Both the position numbers and the translations under genes were made by a program. 64,000 nt of DNA from contig DASYDW010000122.1 in assembly GCA_036499395.1 (NCBI GenBank), positions 62,001 through 126,000 of the forward strand, given 5' to 3'. Below are positions 26,540 to 35,705 of the stretch, piece after piece (position 1 is the stretch's first letter; each line of letters opens with the position of its first letter). The notes beneath the pieces were generated by a model. That model worked only from the letters and a program-made list of their open reading frames with translations, was not told where the DNA came from and made no database searches. Source of the stretch: Pirellulales bacterium (GTDB lineage: Bacteria; Planctomycetota; Planctomycetia; Pirellulales; JACPPG01).

Positions 26540-27130
26540 CTATCGATTCAGCATGTTGACGGCCGCACGAATATAGATCAGGCCCGAGTAAATCGTCAGA
26601 AGCACGGCCGCCCAGGCACTGGCGAGCAGCAAGAACTCGATGGCCTCGGGCACAGGCTGGTCATGGTACGACAAATAGAACAGCGCTACGCCGATGGCGA
26701 TGCATTGCAGAACCATCTTCAACTTGCCCGACATATTGGCCGAAAAATCAGCCCCCTGCTGCTCTAGGAAGCTGCGTAGGGCAGTCACTAACAACTCACG
26801 CCCGACGATCACGACCACCATCCAAGCCGGTAAAAAGTGTTGCATCTCGGGGATGGCTGTCAGGAAGATGAAGCTGCCGCAGACAATGATCTTGTCGGCG
26901 AATGGATCGAGAATCCGCCCTAGCGTCGTCACCATTCCGTAGCGGCGGGCCAGGTATCCGTCGACCCAATCGGTTGAAGAAGCCACTAGGAACACGACGA
27001 AGGAAGCGAAATAGAATTTGAAGGCGATCAGCGCGAAGAGGACGATCGATAGCGCCAAGCGGAGCGAGGTCAACTGATTCGGCAGGTTGAAAACCGTCGC
27101 CGTGGCCATATTCTTTGTGCTCACCGTCAT
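26540..27130 (-). CDS. pgsA: CDP-diacylglycerol-glycerol-3-phosphate phosphatidyltransferase
   Basis: PgsA makes phosphatidylglycerol phosphate from CDP-diacylglycerol and glycerol-3-phosphate in the inner membrane. The full CDP-alcohol phosphotransferase motif DWVDGYLARR...GRILDPFAD is present with the four aspartates at 54, 57, 75 and 79. Length (196 residues) and about five hydrophobic helices are typical. ATG 27128-27130; an internal ATG seven codons later is possible. It lies 11 bases downstream of rimO on the same strand and is likely co-transcribed with it. PgpA, which acts next in the pathway, is encoded at 6403. Confidence 0.93.
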   Translation of the reverse strand: MTVSTKNMATATVFNLPNQLTSLRLALSIVLFALIAFKFYFASFVVFLVASSTDWVDGYLARRYGMVTTLGRILDPFADKIIVCGSFIFLTAIPEMQHFLPAWMVVVIVGRELLVTALRSFLEQQGADFSANMSGKLKMVLQCIAIGVALFYLSYHDQPVPEAIEFLLLASAWAAVLLTIYSGLIYIRAAVNMLNR

Positions 27131-27141
27131 GGCTCGTCTCG

Positions 27142-28557
27142 TTATCGCGGTTTGCCCACCGCCGCAGCAACCAGGTCATACCCGTGCGCGGCCACGATTT
27201 CGCTCTTGACCATCCGGCCGGGACGCAATCCCCTACCAGTAACATAGACCACGGTATCGACGTCCGGTGCGTCAGCATAGGTTCGGCCGATCCAGGCGTC
27301 CTTCTCGTCAGGCACGGCCCGATCGATGAGTACGTCGTGTGTCTGGCCGACACGCGACGCGCTGAACTCCAGGGCGATCTCTTGCTGCACCTGCATCAGC
27401 TCGTTGCGACGCGCTTCCTTCACGGCTTCGTCGACGTGGTCCGGCAAGCGGGCGGCCGGTGTGTCCGGTTCGAACGAATAAGTAAACACTCCCAGCCGTT
27501 CGAAGTGCTGCTCGCGGACAAAGTCCACCAGCTCGCCGAATTGTTCGTCTGTCTCGCCCGGAAAGCCGGCGATGAACGTCGTTCGCATCACCAGGTTCGG
27601 GATGGCGCGGCGTAACTTCGCCAGCAACGTTTCCGTTTCTTGGCGATTCACGCGCCTTTGCATGCGCCGCAGCATCGTGTCGTTGATGTGTTGCAGCGGC
27701 ATGTCCAGGTACGGCACGATCCGTTTTGCGCCGGCCAGCACTTCGATCAGCTCGTCGGTAAAATACATCGGGTAGAGGTACATCACGCGGATCCAGTCGA
27801 GCCCCTCGACCTTGTCCAGTTCCGTCAGTAGCTCGGCCAGCCGTGTCCGGCCGTAGAGGTCCAGGCCATAGTACGTAGTGTCCTGCGCGACGATATTCAG
27901 CTCGCGCACGCCATCGGCCACGAGTTCGCGCGCCTCACGTAGCACTTCCTCGATCGGCTTCGTGGCATGTTTGCCACGCATCTTGGGAATCGCGCAAAAC
28001 GTACAGAGCCGGTCGCAACCCTCGGAAATCTTCAAATACGCAAAATGCCGGGGAGTGATCCGCAGTCGGCTGCCATCCGGTAGTGGTGTGGCCGGCGCTG
28101 GCTGGAAGACGCTGCGCTGCTCGTGCAGACCGCCGATCAGGCGGTCGGCCACCTTCGTCACCTGTTCGCGGCCGAAAACCCCCACCAGGTAGTCAATTTC
28201 AGGGCATTGATCGAGCAGCGCCTCTTTTTCTCGCTCGGCCAGACAGCCCGACACGATGACACCCCGCGTTCCGCCGCGGCGTTTCAGGTCAATCATCTCG
28301 CGAATGGCGCCGTACGACTCCTGCCGGGCCTGATCGATGAAACCGCAAGTGTTCACGATGACCAGATCTGCCCCCTGCGGCTCGTTTACCAGGCGATATC
28401 CGTCCAACTGTAACAGCCCCAACATCCGTTCGCTGTCGACCAGGTTTTTCGGGCAGCCCAGGCTCACAAACGCGTACGTTCCCTTTTCCACGCGCGCAGC
28501 GCCGATCGTCGCCGGGGCGGCGTCAGGCTTGCTCGGACGTTCGACGATAGGCAACAA
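27142..28557 (-). CDS. rimO: ribosomal protein S12 methylthiotransferase
   Basis: A radical-SAM enzyme of 471 residues that methylthiolates an aspartate of ribosomal protein S12. The N-terminal UPF0004 domain has cluster cysteines C35 (LGCPKN), C71 (NTCGF) and C105 (SGCLAE). The radical-SAM cysteines are C181, C185 and C188 (CDRLCTFC). IPYLDMPLQHIND-like sequence (VPYLDMPLQHIND) and RTTFIAGFPGET follow, and the TRAM domain occupies the last 65 residues. RimO rather than MiaB is indicated by GFIDQARQES and the S12-type TRAM region. Initiation is at TTG 28555-28557, followed by a second TTG; no in-frame ATG precedes the domain. Confidence 0.95.
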   Translation of the reverse strand: MLPIVERPSKPDAAPATIGAARVEKGTYAFVSLGCPKNLVDSERMLGLLQLDGYRLVNEPQGADLVIVNTCGFIDQARQESYGAIREMIDLKRRGGTRGVIVSGCLAEREKEALLDQCPEIDYLVGVFGREQVTKVADRLIGGLHEQRSVFQPAPATPLPDGSRLRITPRHFAYLKISEGCDRLCTFCAIPKMRGKHATKPIEEVLREARELVADGVRELNIVAQDTTYYGLDLYGRTRLAELLTELDKVEGLDWIRVMYLYPMYFTDELIEVLAGAKRIVPYLDMPLQHINDTMLRRMQRRVNRQETETLLAKLRRAIPNLVMRTTFIAGFPGETDEQFGELVDFVREQHFERLGVFTYSFEPDTPAARLPDHVDEAVKEARRNELMQVQQEIALEFSASRVGQTHDVLIDRAVPDEKDAWIGRTYADAPDVDTVVYVTGRGLRPGRMVKSEIVAAHGYDLVAAAVGKPR

Positions 28558-29066
28558 ACAGAGGACTCCGGTCGGAAAGGGTTGGGCTGACGTGGCAGTG
28601 CGGGCTTCAGGAGGCCGCGCGAAGAACAGGCCCCGTGGCTGGACATTCCACCACGCAATTCGCCCCGAACTTCAGAAATGCTACCGGATTAACGTCCGGC
28701 TGACGACCCGAGCCTGCCCTCCCATTCTCGGCCAAGAAGCGGTCATGGCAAGGACCCTGCGGAATGGAATATGGCGCACGGCTCGAACGGATGGGGCGAT
28801 GGCGCGCATGTAACCGGCACGAATTGCGCGGATGAATGACGAACGATTGCGCATGTCGTGTTCTTTTTGCACGAAGGGTACGTGCCCGAGCAGGAATTCG
28901 CTGAAATGTGCGTCATCAGAATGGCAAAGCCGAACGCCTCCTGCTGAAGAATCACCAGTCCGAACGGTCGGTAATTGGCGGCGCTGTTTCTTTTGCAATT
29001 GCATTCTTATGGCCTTTTCAGCCCGGCCAAAAATCTTCTGGAATGTTACTTATGGCACGATATAGT
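28558..29066. other. intergenic region, no gene recognised
   Basis: About 500 bases between rimO (minus) and the ImmA/IrrE-like gene (plus). Open frames present are arginine/cysteine-rich shadows without ribosome binding sites. The region gets more A+T-rich toward 28980-29060, consistent with promoter DNA for the plus-strand gene. Confidence 0.45.
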
Positions 29067-29078
29067 GAACATAGGTAC
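29061..29078 (+). promoter_or_regulatory. possible -10 element and SOS-box-like operator
   Basis: TATAGT (29061-29066) is a fair -10 sequence and is directly followed by GAACATAGGTAC (29067-29078). The latter differs at one base from GAACnnnnGTTC, the LexA/DinR operator of Gram-positive type. It also sits in a 16-base imperfect palindrome (GTG...CAC). Which consensus planctomycete LexA uses is not something I can establish here, so the call is tentative. Confidence 0.3.
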
Positions 29079-29104
29079 ACATACATCGAAACGGAGAGGG
29101 CAAG

Positions 29105-29875
29105 ATGCTCCCCGAAATTCCGGCCGAAGAACTGGCCGACGGCCTCGACCGCGTGGCCAGACGCCTGCTGAAACGCTGCGGCGTCCGTAAACCACCGGTC
29201 GACGCCATGCGCATGGCGACCACCCTGGGGATCGAAACCGTCGTCGATTCCGGTCAATCGTCGCGAGCCCGCTACGTCGAGTTGCGCGCCGCGCGCGGGG
29301 GCAGCCCTCGCCCGGCAATTCTGCTCCGCCCCGAGCCGCGGTCCGAGCGTCGGCAATGGGCCGTGGCGCATGAACTGGGAGAGCGTGAGGCGGCCGTCGT
29401 TTTTAAGCGCTTGGCGATCGACCCTTGCATCGCTCCACCGACGGCGCGCGAATGGGTGGCCAATCAATTGGCCAATCGCATCCTGCTGCCGACACGTTGG
29501 CTGGCCTCGGCCGGCGCCGCGTGCGGTTGGGATTTATTTACGCTGAAGCAGCGTTTCGCGACGGCCAGTCACGAGCTGATTCTGCGGCGGATGTTGGAAT
29601 TCGAGACGCCGATCGTAGTAACCATCTTCGACCACGGCGCGATCTCGTTCCGGCAGGGAAACCGCGGCGGACGGCTATCGATATTGCCGGTGGAACGCGA
29701 ATGTTGGCGCACCGCTCACGAGAGCGGCATCGTCGCCGAACGTTCAGCGGCAGGCTGCGCCGCCCGCTGCTGGCCTGTGCATGAAGAGGGATGGAAGCGA
29801 GAAGTGCTGCGTTTGGACCTGCTCGACGAACCGGAGGTCTGGAGTGACGACGAGCCCGCAATCAGTCAGGAGTAG
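29105..29875 (+). CDS. ImmA/IrrE-like protein with degenerate zinc motif
   Basis: A 256-residue protein resembling PF06114 metallopeptidases, which cleave repressors in phage immunity and DNA-damage responses. The pattern is right: an N-terminal helical part, WAVAHELGE (85-93) where the metallopeptidase motif should be, and VANQLANRILLPT (118-130) downstream as in the family. But the motif reads HELGE (89-93), so the second zinc histidine of HExxH is glutamate. It may bind metal differently or be a non-catalytic sensor. ATG 29105 follows GGAGAGGG. No cognate helix-turn-helix repressor lies beside it. An SOS-like box precedes it. Confidence 0.75.
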   Translation: MLPEIPAEELADGLDRVARRLLKRCGVRKPPVDAMRMATTLGIETVVDSGQSSRARYVELRAARGGSPRPAILLRPEPRSERRQWAVAHELGEREAAVVFKRLAIDPCIAPPTAREWVANQLANRILLPTRWLASAGAACGWDLFTLKQRFATASHELILRRMLEFETPIVVTIFDHGAISFRQGNRGGRLSILPVERECWRTAHESGIVAERSAAGCAARCWPVHEEGWKREVLRLDLLDEPEVWSDDEPAISQE

Positions 29876-29891
29876 GCCCCTCTCAAGCTAT

Positions 29892-30602
29892 TCAGGGAAC
29901 TGCGAGTGAGAAGGTGCCAAGAAATGACCGCCAGTCGCGAGCAACTTGTGATTTGGTATCCAACAGGTTTGTCGATGAAGCGTTAAGAAACGGAGACAGC
30001 ATCCAGATCTCGGGGCCGATGTAGCACAGTTGCTCCCACTTGGCCATGAATTCCGCGGCATCCCTGGCCAAAGGGATAAAGGGACTTTCCGCTCCCCAGT
30101 CGCACTCGTGGGTGACATACAAAATCGCGGGTTGCGTTGGTGAGCGTGCCATGTGCTCGACGACATAATCTCCGTTACGGATGGGGATTAAGGGGACACA
30201 CTCTTTCAACATTGCTGCTGCGGCAGGCCCTGCGCCTTGTTGTTCAAAAAAAACGTCGGCCCAGTCGAAGAGGGCGTTTTGTTCTCGCACCATTGCGCTG
30301 GCAGCGCAGAACGTTACTCCTCCGTAAACGTTGTATTCGTAACGGAATACCTCTCGAAGACGCTCAAGATGGCCACCAGTTGGCCTCCACGAATAGTGTA
30401 ACTCCACCTGCGCCGACGCAGTCGAGTAAAAGTCGCGTAATAATGGCGGCAAGCCATGCGGTAAGACCTGATGTAACCCGTCGACTTCTTGCGGACCAAG
30501 TGGCGGCTCGATTGCAATGTTGATTCCCGATTGGCCCGGGAGGTTGCTTGTGCTGCGAACAAATGCCTCCGCTCGCTGCAGCCAGCTTGAGTAGTCGGCC
30601 AT
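29892..30602 (-). CDS. SUKH (SMI1/KNR4)-like protein, copy 1
   Basis: A 236-residue cytoplasmic protein from ATG 30600-30602 (a TTG four codons earlier is possible). The N-terminal part has the SUKH-like pattern: IEPPLGPQEVDGLHQVL, LPPLLRDFY and VELHYSWRP, then a second region AEFMAKWEQLCYIGPE. SUKH proteins often serve as immunity proteins against polymorphic toxins, or as stand-alone regulators in planctomycetes. It shares architecture with the next gene (SWLQRAEAFVRS versus SWVERVRTFLRS at the N-terminus; FMAKWEQLCYIGP versus FLAAWELTCYVVP near the C-terminus), so the two are paralogues. No toxin gene is adjacent. Confidence 0.72.
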   Translation of the reverse strand: MADYSSWLQRAEAFVRSTSNLPGQSGINIAIEPPLGPQEVDGLHQVLPHGLPPLLRDFYSTASAQVELHYSWRPTGGHLERLREVFRYEYNVYGGVTFCAASAMVREQNALFDWADVFFEQQGAGPAAAAMLKECVPLIPIRNGDYVVEHMARSPTQPAILYVTHECDWGAESPFIPLARDAAEFMAKWEQLCYIGPEIWMLSPFLNASSTNLLDTKSQVARDWRSFLGTFSLAVP

Positions 30603-30650
30603 TTGATTTCTCAAAATTACAGGTAAGACCGCAAACAGTTGCGTGTGCGA

Positions 30651-31346
30651 CTACGAGCCACCAAGAAATGTTCTCAGCAATTTTGTTCGCTGCTGATCGG
30701 GATTCAGATACCCTGTCGCCGGATCGATCCATGGAAGCAAATTCTCATAGGTTGGAACGACATAGCAGGTGAGTTCCCAGGCGGCCAGGAATTCGGCGAA
30801 GCGTGCGCTCACCTTTCGGCGTGGCCCAGCAGTGGAGACGGGCGCGCATACAATGCGGCCAACGGTGTTGGCGGGACCAACCTCTAGGGCCAGTTGCTCG
30901 TCCTGCGACGTTTTCGCCAAGCACAACAGGTCGCTACGTTCGTTGTCCGGCATCTCACGAAAAAGCAGGTTTTGGAGCTGGGGCGGTTGGCTCTCTCTAA
31001 AGTCGCGAAACCAGCTGCGGTGATCATAAACCAAGTAACCTGCGGCATTACAAAGGTCCGCGCCTCCTGAGACGCTCTTCCTACCTGCTAGGAACTTCGG
31101 AACTCGATGCAGCCAATCTGTGGGCGGCGTCCAGGAATACGAAAAACTGCAATGTGCCGAAGTGCCGGATAGGAATTCGCGAATCTCGGCGGGAAGGCTA
31201 CATTCGGACGAATCGAGCCATTGGCGTTGATGTGCATCGTTGATTGCTGGTTCGATGCAATCGTGAATTGATAGGTTCCCAGGTAGCTGCGCGAGGCTTC
31301 GCAAAAAAGTTCGTACGCGCTCTACCCACGAAGCGGAATCAAACAT
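30651..31346 (-). CDS. SUKH (SMI1/KNR4)-like protein, copy 2
   Basis: A 231-residue paralogue of the preceding protein, encoded 48 bases upstream of it on the same strand, so probably an operon. Matching landmarks are DSASWVERVRTFLRSL at the N-terminus, LPAEIREFLSG, FSYSWTPPTDW, and FAEFLAAWELTCYVVPTYEN toward the C-terminus. The two copies have diverged strongly, consistent with recognition of different partners. The plus-strand flank (31347-31537) has no gene. ATG 31344-31346 without a strong ribosome binding site. Immunity function is inferred from the family only. Confidence 0.68.
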   Translation of the reverse strand: MFDSASWVERVRTFLRSLAQLPGNLSIHDCIEPAINDAHQRQWLDSSECSLPAEIREFLSGTSAHCSFSYSWTPPTDWLHRVPKFLAGRKSVSGGADLCNAAGYLVYDHRSWFRDFRESQPPQLQNLLFREMPDNERSDLLCLAKTSQDEQLALEVGPANTVGRIVCAPVSTAGPRRKVSARFAEFLAAWELTCYVVPTYENLLPWIDPATGYLNPDQQRTKLLRTFLGGS

Positions 31347-31537
31347 TGGTATCTTTTTGTGAACGAGCGAGCTGCATTGCGACGTGGAAAAGTGCCGGAC
31401 CCTGTGATAGCGCAGTGGCGTTGAATTCAGGCTATGCTATCGGCCGCTTCGAGTCCAACTTGCGTCGAACGGCGCGGCTGCAGCTCTCGAAACGGCGCAT
31501 CGGTCGTCTATAGGAGTCTACTTGAAGAGGAAACGCA

Positions 31538-32119
31538 ATGGACGTGAGGCGGATCACGCTTTCAGGGCGCGTCGTTCGACTCGAACCACTGGCGATGTCG
31601 CAGGCCGAGGATCTCGTGGCGGCTGCTTCGCCCGAGATTTTCACCAATACGTTTCCGCCGCCCGAATTCTCGCCGGCCGGGTTTCAAGCCGTTATCGGGT
31701 ATCTCGGTTCGCTGACGGACTGGTGCCCCTTCGCCATCGTTTCGCAAGAAACCGGCAAGGCAGTCGGCATGACGTGCTTTCTCGATATTCGCCCGCGCGA
31801 CCGGAATCTGGAGATTGGTTTCACCTGGATCGCCAAAGCGCTTCAGGGGACGGCCGTTAATCCCGAGTGCAAGTATCTGCTGTTGCAACATGCGTTCGAG
31901 GATCAGCACGCCATCCGCGTACAGCTAAAGACCGACAGCCGCAACCAACAGAGTCAGCGAGCCATCGAAAAGCTGGGCGCGGTGCGCGAAGGGATATTAC
32001 GCCGGCATATGATCATGCCCGACGGTTACATTCGCGACACCGTGATGTACAGCATCACAGACGAGGAATGGCCGGCAGTTAAGGAACGCCTGGAGACGCG
32101 ACTGGCAGACAGTAAGTAG
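31538..32119 (+). CDS. GNAT-family N-acetyltransferase, RimJ/RimL type
   Basis: A 193-residue acetyltransferase. The fold elements of the RimJ/RimL branch are visible: an N-terminal strand VVRLEPLAM, a middle segment GKAVGMTCFLDIRPRDRNLE followed by IGFTWIAKALQGT (the acetyl-CoA-side motif region), and the late motif LKTDSRNQQSQRAIEKLGAV followed by REGILRRHM, which is diagnostic of this branch. It may acetylate a protein N-terminus, an amino acid or a drug. ATG 31538 is preceded by AGAGGAAA. It stands alone, convergent to the M16 protease gene. Confidence 0.9.
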   Translation: MDVRRITLSGRVVRLEPLAMSQAEDLVAAASPEIFTNTFPPPEFSPAGFQAVIGYLGSLTDWCPFAIVSQETGKAVGMTCFLDIRPRDRNLEIGFTWIAKALQGTAVNPECKYLLLQHAFEDQHAIRVQLKTDSRNQQSQRAIEKLGAVREGILRRHMIMPDGYIRDTVMYSITDEEWPAVKERLETRLADSK

Positions 32120-32237
32120 TAGACAGAGAGCAGAGCGTGGGTGTTAACACTGCCGACCTCTAGCCACCAGCAACTGGCTACGGACTACCGATCACTGGAT
32201 CTTCTCCACCGTCTGCCTGCTGCCCTCTGCCAGCTTT

Positions 32238-35216
32238 TCATTGTTCGAAAAGATCTTTCGCCGGGACCGTGCGGATGTTGCTGGCCGGGATTGGCAGTGG
32301 CCACGCTTCGATTTCCTTGTCCTCTTCCAAAATGTCGGGTGGCGTGCCGGCGGTGTCGTACACCAGCGGCGTCGGCTTGCCCGAGAGGACCTGGTCGCGG
32401 AAGCGGGCTGCGTCGTCGGTCACGACGGCGATCGAGACATTCTTCGCCTGCAGGTATTTGCGAATCGCGGCGTTGACCTGCTCGCGCGTGATGTTGGGAA
32501 GTCGCCGCGACAGCTCTTCGATTTCGCTGGCGCGGCCGTAGAACTGGCCGTCCAGGTCATAGCCCACACGACGCGATTGAGATTGCGCCCACAGCTTGCT
32601 GTAGTGGAACAGAAAGTTGCGCGTCGCCTCGAATTCCTCTTCCGTCAGGCCGTCCTTCACGAGGTGATCCAGTTCGCGCAATGCCTGACGCAGGGCAAAC
32701 ACCCCCTTGTCGTGCGGCACAGGCCGGATCCAGATCGAAAAGAACTGCTGCCGCCGCGGCACGCCCGGCATTACAAACGTGCTCGGGCCGTCCTGAATAA
32801 AGTTTTCGATGTACGCATAGTCGCCGTAATTCAAACCGCGCTTGCCGCGCATGTTCTTCATCAAGCGGCCGTTAAACGTGCGATGCTCACCGAAGGCCGA
32901 AGCAGCCACGGCCAAGGCATAAAACTCGTCGTCGGCGCGGGTGATGTCGATCGGGAAGCCCAGCGAGATTGCGGTGGCAATCGTCGGCTTTTCGACGATC
33001 GTCAGTTCCAACCCCTCGGGCTTATGCGGCGCTGGTAGTTCAGCAACGTTCGAATTGCCGGCCGGCAGAGCCGTGAAATCCTTTGCCAGCTTCCGGCGGA
33101 AGGCATCGTCGACGCCGCCGGCTGCCACGGCCGTCATTGCAGCCTGCGTGTAATGCGTTTTATAGAAATTGCGCACATCGTCGAGCGTGATGGATTGCAG
33201 GCCCGCCACGGTTCCCTGGTCGACGTGTCCGTAGGGGTGCGTCGGCGGATAGAGCGACAGTTGCAAAGTCCACTTGCCGAGATTCTCGTCGTCGTTGCCG
33301 CGCAGCCGGCTCGACAAATAGCTGAGATGCTCTTGCCGCAAACGCTCGAAATCGGACTGGTCGAAGCGTGGACGCAATAGCGTGCCGGCGAACAGTGGAT
33401 AGAACTCGGTTAGCTTGTCGCGATGCACCTCGCCGGTGAAGATCGTCATTTCCTTATCGCACTGACCGTCCATATGTCCGGCCAGCGGGTAAAGCAGTTC
33501 GAGCAACTCGGAAAACGAAATCTCGTCCGAGCCTCCTTCGGAAAGCATCCGGGCTGTGAGCGCGGCCAATCCTTCCTTGCCCGGCGGATCGTCCTGCGAG
33601 CCGGTGCGGAAGGCAATGCGCAACGTCACGAGGGGCGAACCGCTGGCCGCGGTCTGACCCTTGGCTATAGCCTTTGTTGCGTCGGCCTTGGCCTTTGCAA
33701 CCGCCGCGTTAACTTTGGACTTGGCTTCAGCGGTCTTCTGCTCGATGGCCTTTTGAGCGGCGGTAACCTTGGCCGCGGCATCGGCCTGAGCTTTTTCGAT
33801 CGGGCTTGCGCTTTTTACCTTTTCCGCACCATCGGATTTTGCCGTTTGCGTGCGGGCCGCGGCGTCCTTTTCGCTCAATAGGGTTACGACCGTGCGATTC
33901 TCGGGAGCGAAGAACTGTTTTGCCACTCGCTGTACGTCCTCGGGCGTAACCTGCTCATACGTGGCGTACATCTGATCGAGCGAATCGGGATCGCCCGTCA
34001 GTTCCAGGAACGAACCGAGCGCGCGGGCCACGGCGTTTGTCGAGTCCAGACTGGTGGCAAATCCATAACGCATGTGCGATTTGATGTCGGCCAACTGCTG
34101 GGCGTCGATCGGCTGGGCGGCGGCACCGGCCAGGGCTGCGTAAATCTCTTGCTCGATGGCCGGCATGTCCGCTGCGTCATGCAAGCGAGCCATGATCGTG
34201 AACAGCGTCGGGTCGCGATGAAATTGCGCGCCGGCGGTGATTGTCTCGACTCGGGCTTCATCCAGCACCAGCTTGCGATAGAGTGGACTGACCTGCGAAA
34301 AGATCGCCTCGCCTAAGACATCGAGCGCCGCGATGTCGCGGCTCTTCGGGTCGAAGCCGGGGACGTGATAGCCGATATACAAATAGGGCTGTGTCACTCC
34401 TTTCCATTGCAGATCGCGGCGCCGCTCGGCGGTTTGCGACGGTTCGACCGGGATATCGATCTTCGCCACGCCCGCCTTCCAGCCGCTGTATTGTCGGCGC
34501 GCGAGCTCCACGACTTCCTTATGGCGAACGTCGCCCACGGCTAGGACGATGCAATTGTCCGGCCGATACCAGCGATCCAAAAATTTGCGGCTGTATTCGT
34601 ATTGGTTCGGCATATCGACGATGTCTTTCAAGAAACCGATCGTCGTATGCTTGTAGGTGTGCTTGTCGTAGGCCACGTCCTGCATCGTTTCGTCCAACAG
34701 CAATAGCGGGGACGAGGCGATCTTGTTGTACTCGCCCAGCACGGCCCGGGCTTCTTTCTGGAAAGCCGGCAGGTCATAGCTGAGGTTCTGAAAGCGATCG
34801 GCCTCGAGTTCGATGATCGTGGCGAGCGCATCGGCCGAGGCCGTGGTGTGATAGGCAGTCCAATCGTCGGTCGTAAAGGCGTTCGAGTCGGCGCCCATCG
34901 CCTTCATCTTGGCGTTGTATTGCTCGTTGCTGTTGCGCGGCGTGCCGCGGAACATCATGTGCTCGAAGAAATGCGCAAAACCAGACAGGCCCGGCTCGAT
35001 CTCGTTGCGCGAGCCGGTGCGGACGATCGTGTAATACGACAATACGCCCGGCGTATCGCAAGGCACCGTGATTACGGTCAGCCCGTTGTCGAGCACCGCG
35101 CGTTCGATTTTATAGGGAAAGATCGGCGCCTCGGCCGCTGCGACGCTCGACGAGAAAAGGGGGCTGCCGAGTGCCGTCAGTACGCAGCAGGCCCACAGGG
35201 TTTTGAAGGAATGCAC
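32238..35216 (-). CDS. two-unit M16 family zinc protease, exported
   Basis: A 992-residue fused protease. GTG 35214-35216 follows AGGAG by 7 bases. The signal peptide spans about 1-28. The first M16 unit (30-440) has the inverted zinc motif HFFEH (82-86) plus the distal glutamate region EADRFQNLSYD. The second unit (about 530-980) keeps the M16 fold (LAALTARMLSEGG, GEHRTFNGRLMKNMRGKRGL) but lacks HxxEH, as expected for the inactive partner half. An Ala/Lys/Glu-rich linker of about 75 residues (450-525) joins them and likely forms a helix or coiled coil. It would act as a periplasmic peptidase; pitrilysin-like clamp architecture. Confidence 0.92.
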   Translation of the reverse strand: MHSFKTLWACCVLTALGSPLFSSSVAAAEAPIFPYKIERAVLDNGLTVITVPCDTPGVLSYYTIVRTGSRNEIEPGLSGFAHFFEHMMFRGTPRNSNEQYNAKMKAMGADSNAFTTDDWTAYHTTASADALATIIELEADRFQNLSYDLPAFQKEARAVLGEYNKIASSPLLLLDETMQDVAYDKHTYKHTTIGFLKDIVDMPNQYEYSRKFLDRWYRPDNCIVLAVGDVRHKEVVELARRQYSGWKAGVAKIDIPVEPSQTAERRRDLQWKGVTQPYLYIGYHVPGFDPKSRDIAALDVLGEAIFSQVSPLYRKLVLDEARVETITAGAQFHRDPTLFTIMARLHDAADMPAIEQEIYAALAGAAAQPIDAQQLADIKSHMRYGFATSLDSTNAVARALGSFLELTGDPDSLDQMYATYEQVTPEDVQRVAKQFFAPENRTVVTLLSEKDAAARTQTAKSDGAEKVKSASPIEKAQADAAAKVTAAQKAIEQKTAEAKSKVNAAVAKAKADATKAIAKGQTAASGSPLVTLRIAFRTGSQDDPPGKEGLAALTARMLSEGGSDEISFSELLELLYPLAGHMDGQCDKEMTIFTGEVHRDKLTEFYPLFAGTLLRPRFDQSDFERLRQEHLSYLSSRLRGNDDENLGKWTLQLSLYPPTHPYGHVDQGTVAGLQSITLDDVRNFYKTHYTQAAMTAVAAGGVDDAFRRKLAKDFTALPAGNSNVAELPAPHKPEGLELTIVEKPTIATAISLGFPIDITRADDEFYALAVAASAFGEHRTFNGRLMKNMRGKRGLNYGDYAYIENFIQDGPSTFVMPGVPRRQQFFSIWIRPVPHDKGVFALRQALRELDHLVKDGLTEEEFEATRNFLFHYSKLWAQSQSRRVGYDLDGQFYGRASEIEELSRRLPNITREQVNAAIRKYLQAKNVSIAVVTDDAARFRDQVLSGKPTPLVYDTAGTPPDILEEDKEIEAWPLPIPASNIRTVPAKDLFEQ

Positions 35217-35705
35217 GATTGACTCCTGGGTGCAAATTGAGCAATTGAGCGAGGCGAGTCGCGGTCCGGGCGCAGGTCACTTTTTCTGTAACGATGGCCC
35301 GACCGGTTTGGTTCGCTTCCGCTGCCGAAGACGGATCGTCCGCCGGCGGTCAAGGATCCTTTCGATTGACTGGGGAAAAAACTACCACGAACCCGCGCGG
35401 TTCGGATAGGCAAATTGGCCTCCGGACGGCATTTCCGTGTGATTTTTTCGCAGGGGATAGCTCGGTCGCGACTGCCGTGATCCGCACAAGTCGTATGAAG
35501 AATCCCTGAAAAACCGGCGAAATCCGTGCGATGCGTCGCCGGTCTCGGCAAACTTTTTGAGTTGCCTTGCCGAATCGGCCGCTCCGTGGCGGGCCATGGC
35601 GCCCGGCGGGATTCGGAACCTATATTTCCACTGAAAGACTATGAGTTTGTTTCGCGGCTTGGCCCGGCCCCTACCGTCAGCCAGCACGGTGACGAATTGG
35701 AATCC
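35217..35705. other. intergenic region between divergent protease and GGDEF genes
   Basis: A 489-base divergent spacer. The plus-strand frame of the GGDEF gene extends back to 35526 but the added residues look non-coding and have no ribosome binding site. No hairpin-plus-T terminator, repeat or recognisable riboswitch was found. Confidence 0.45.
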
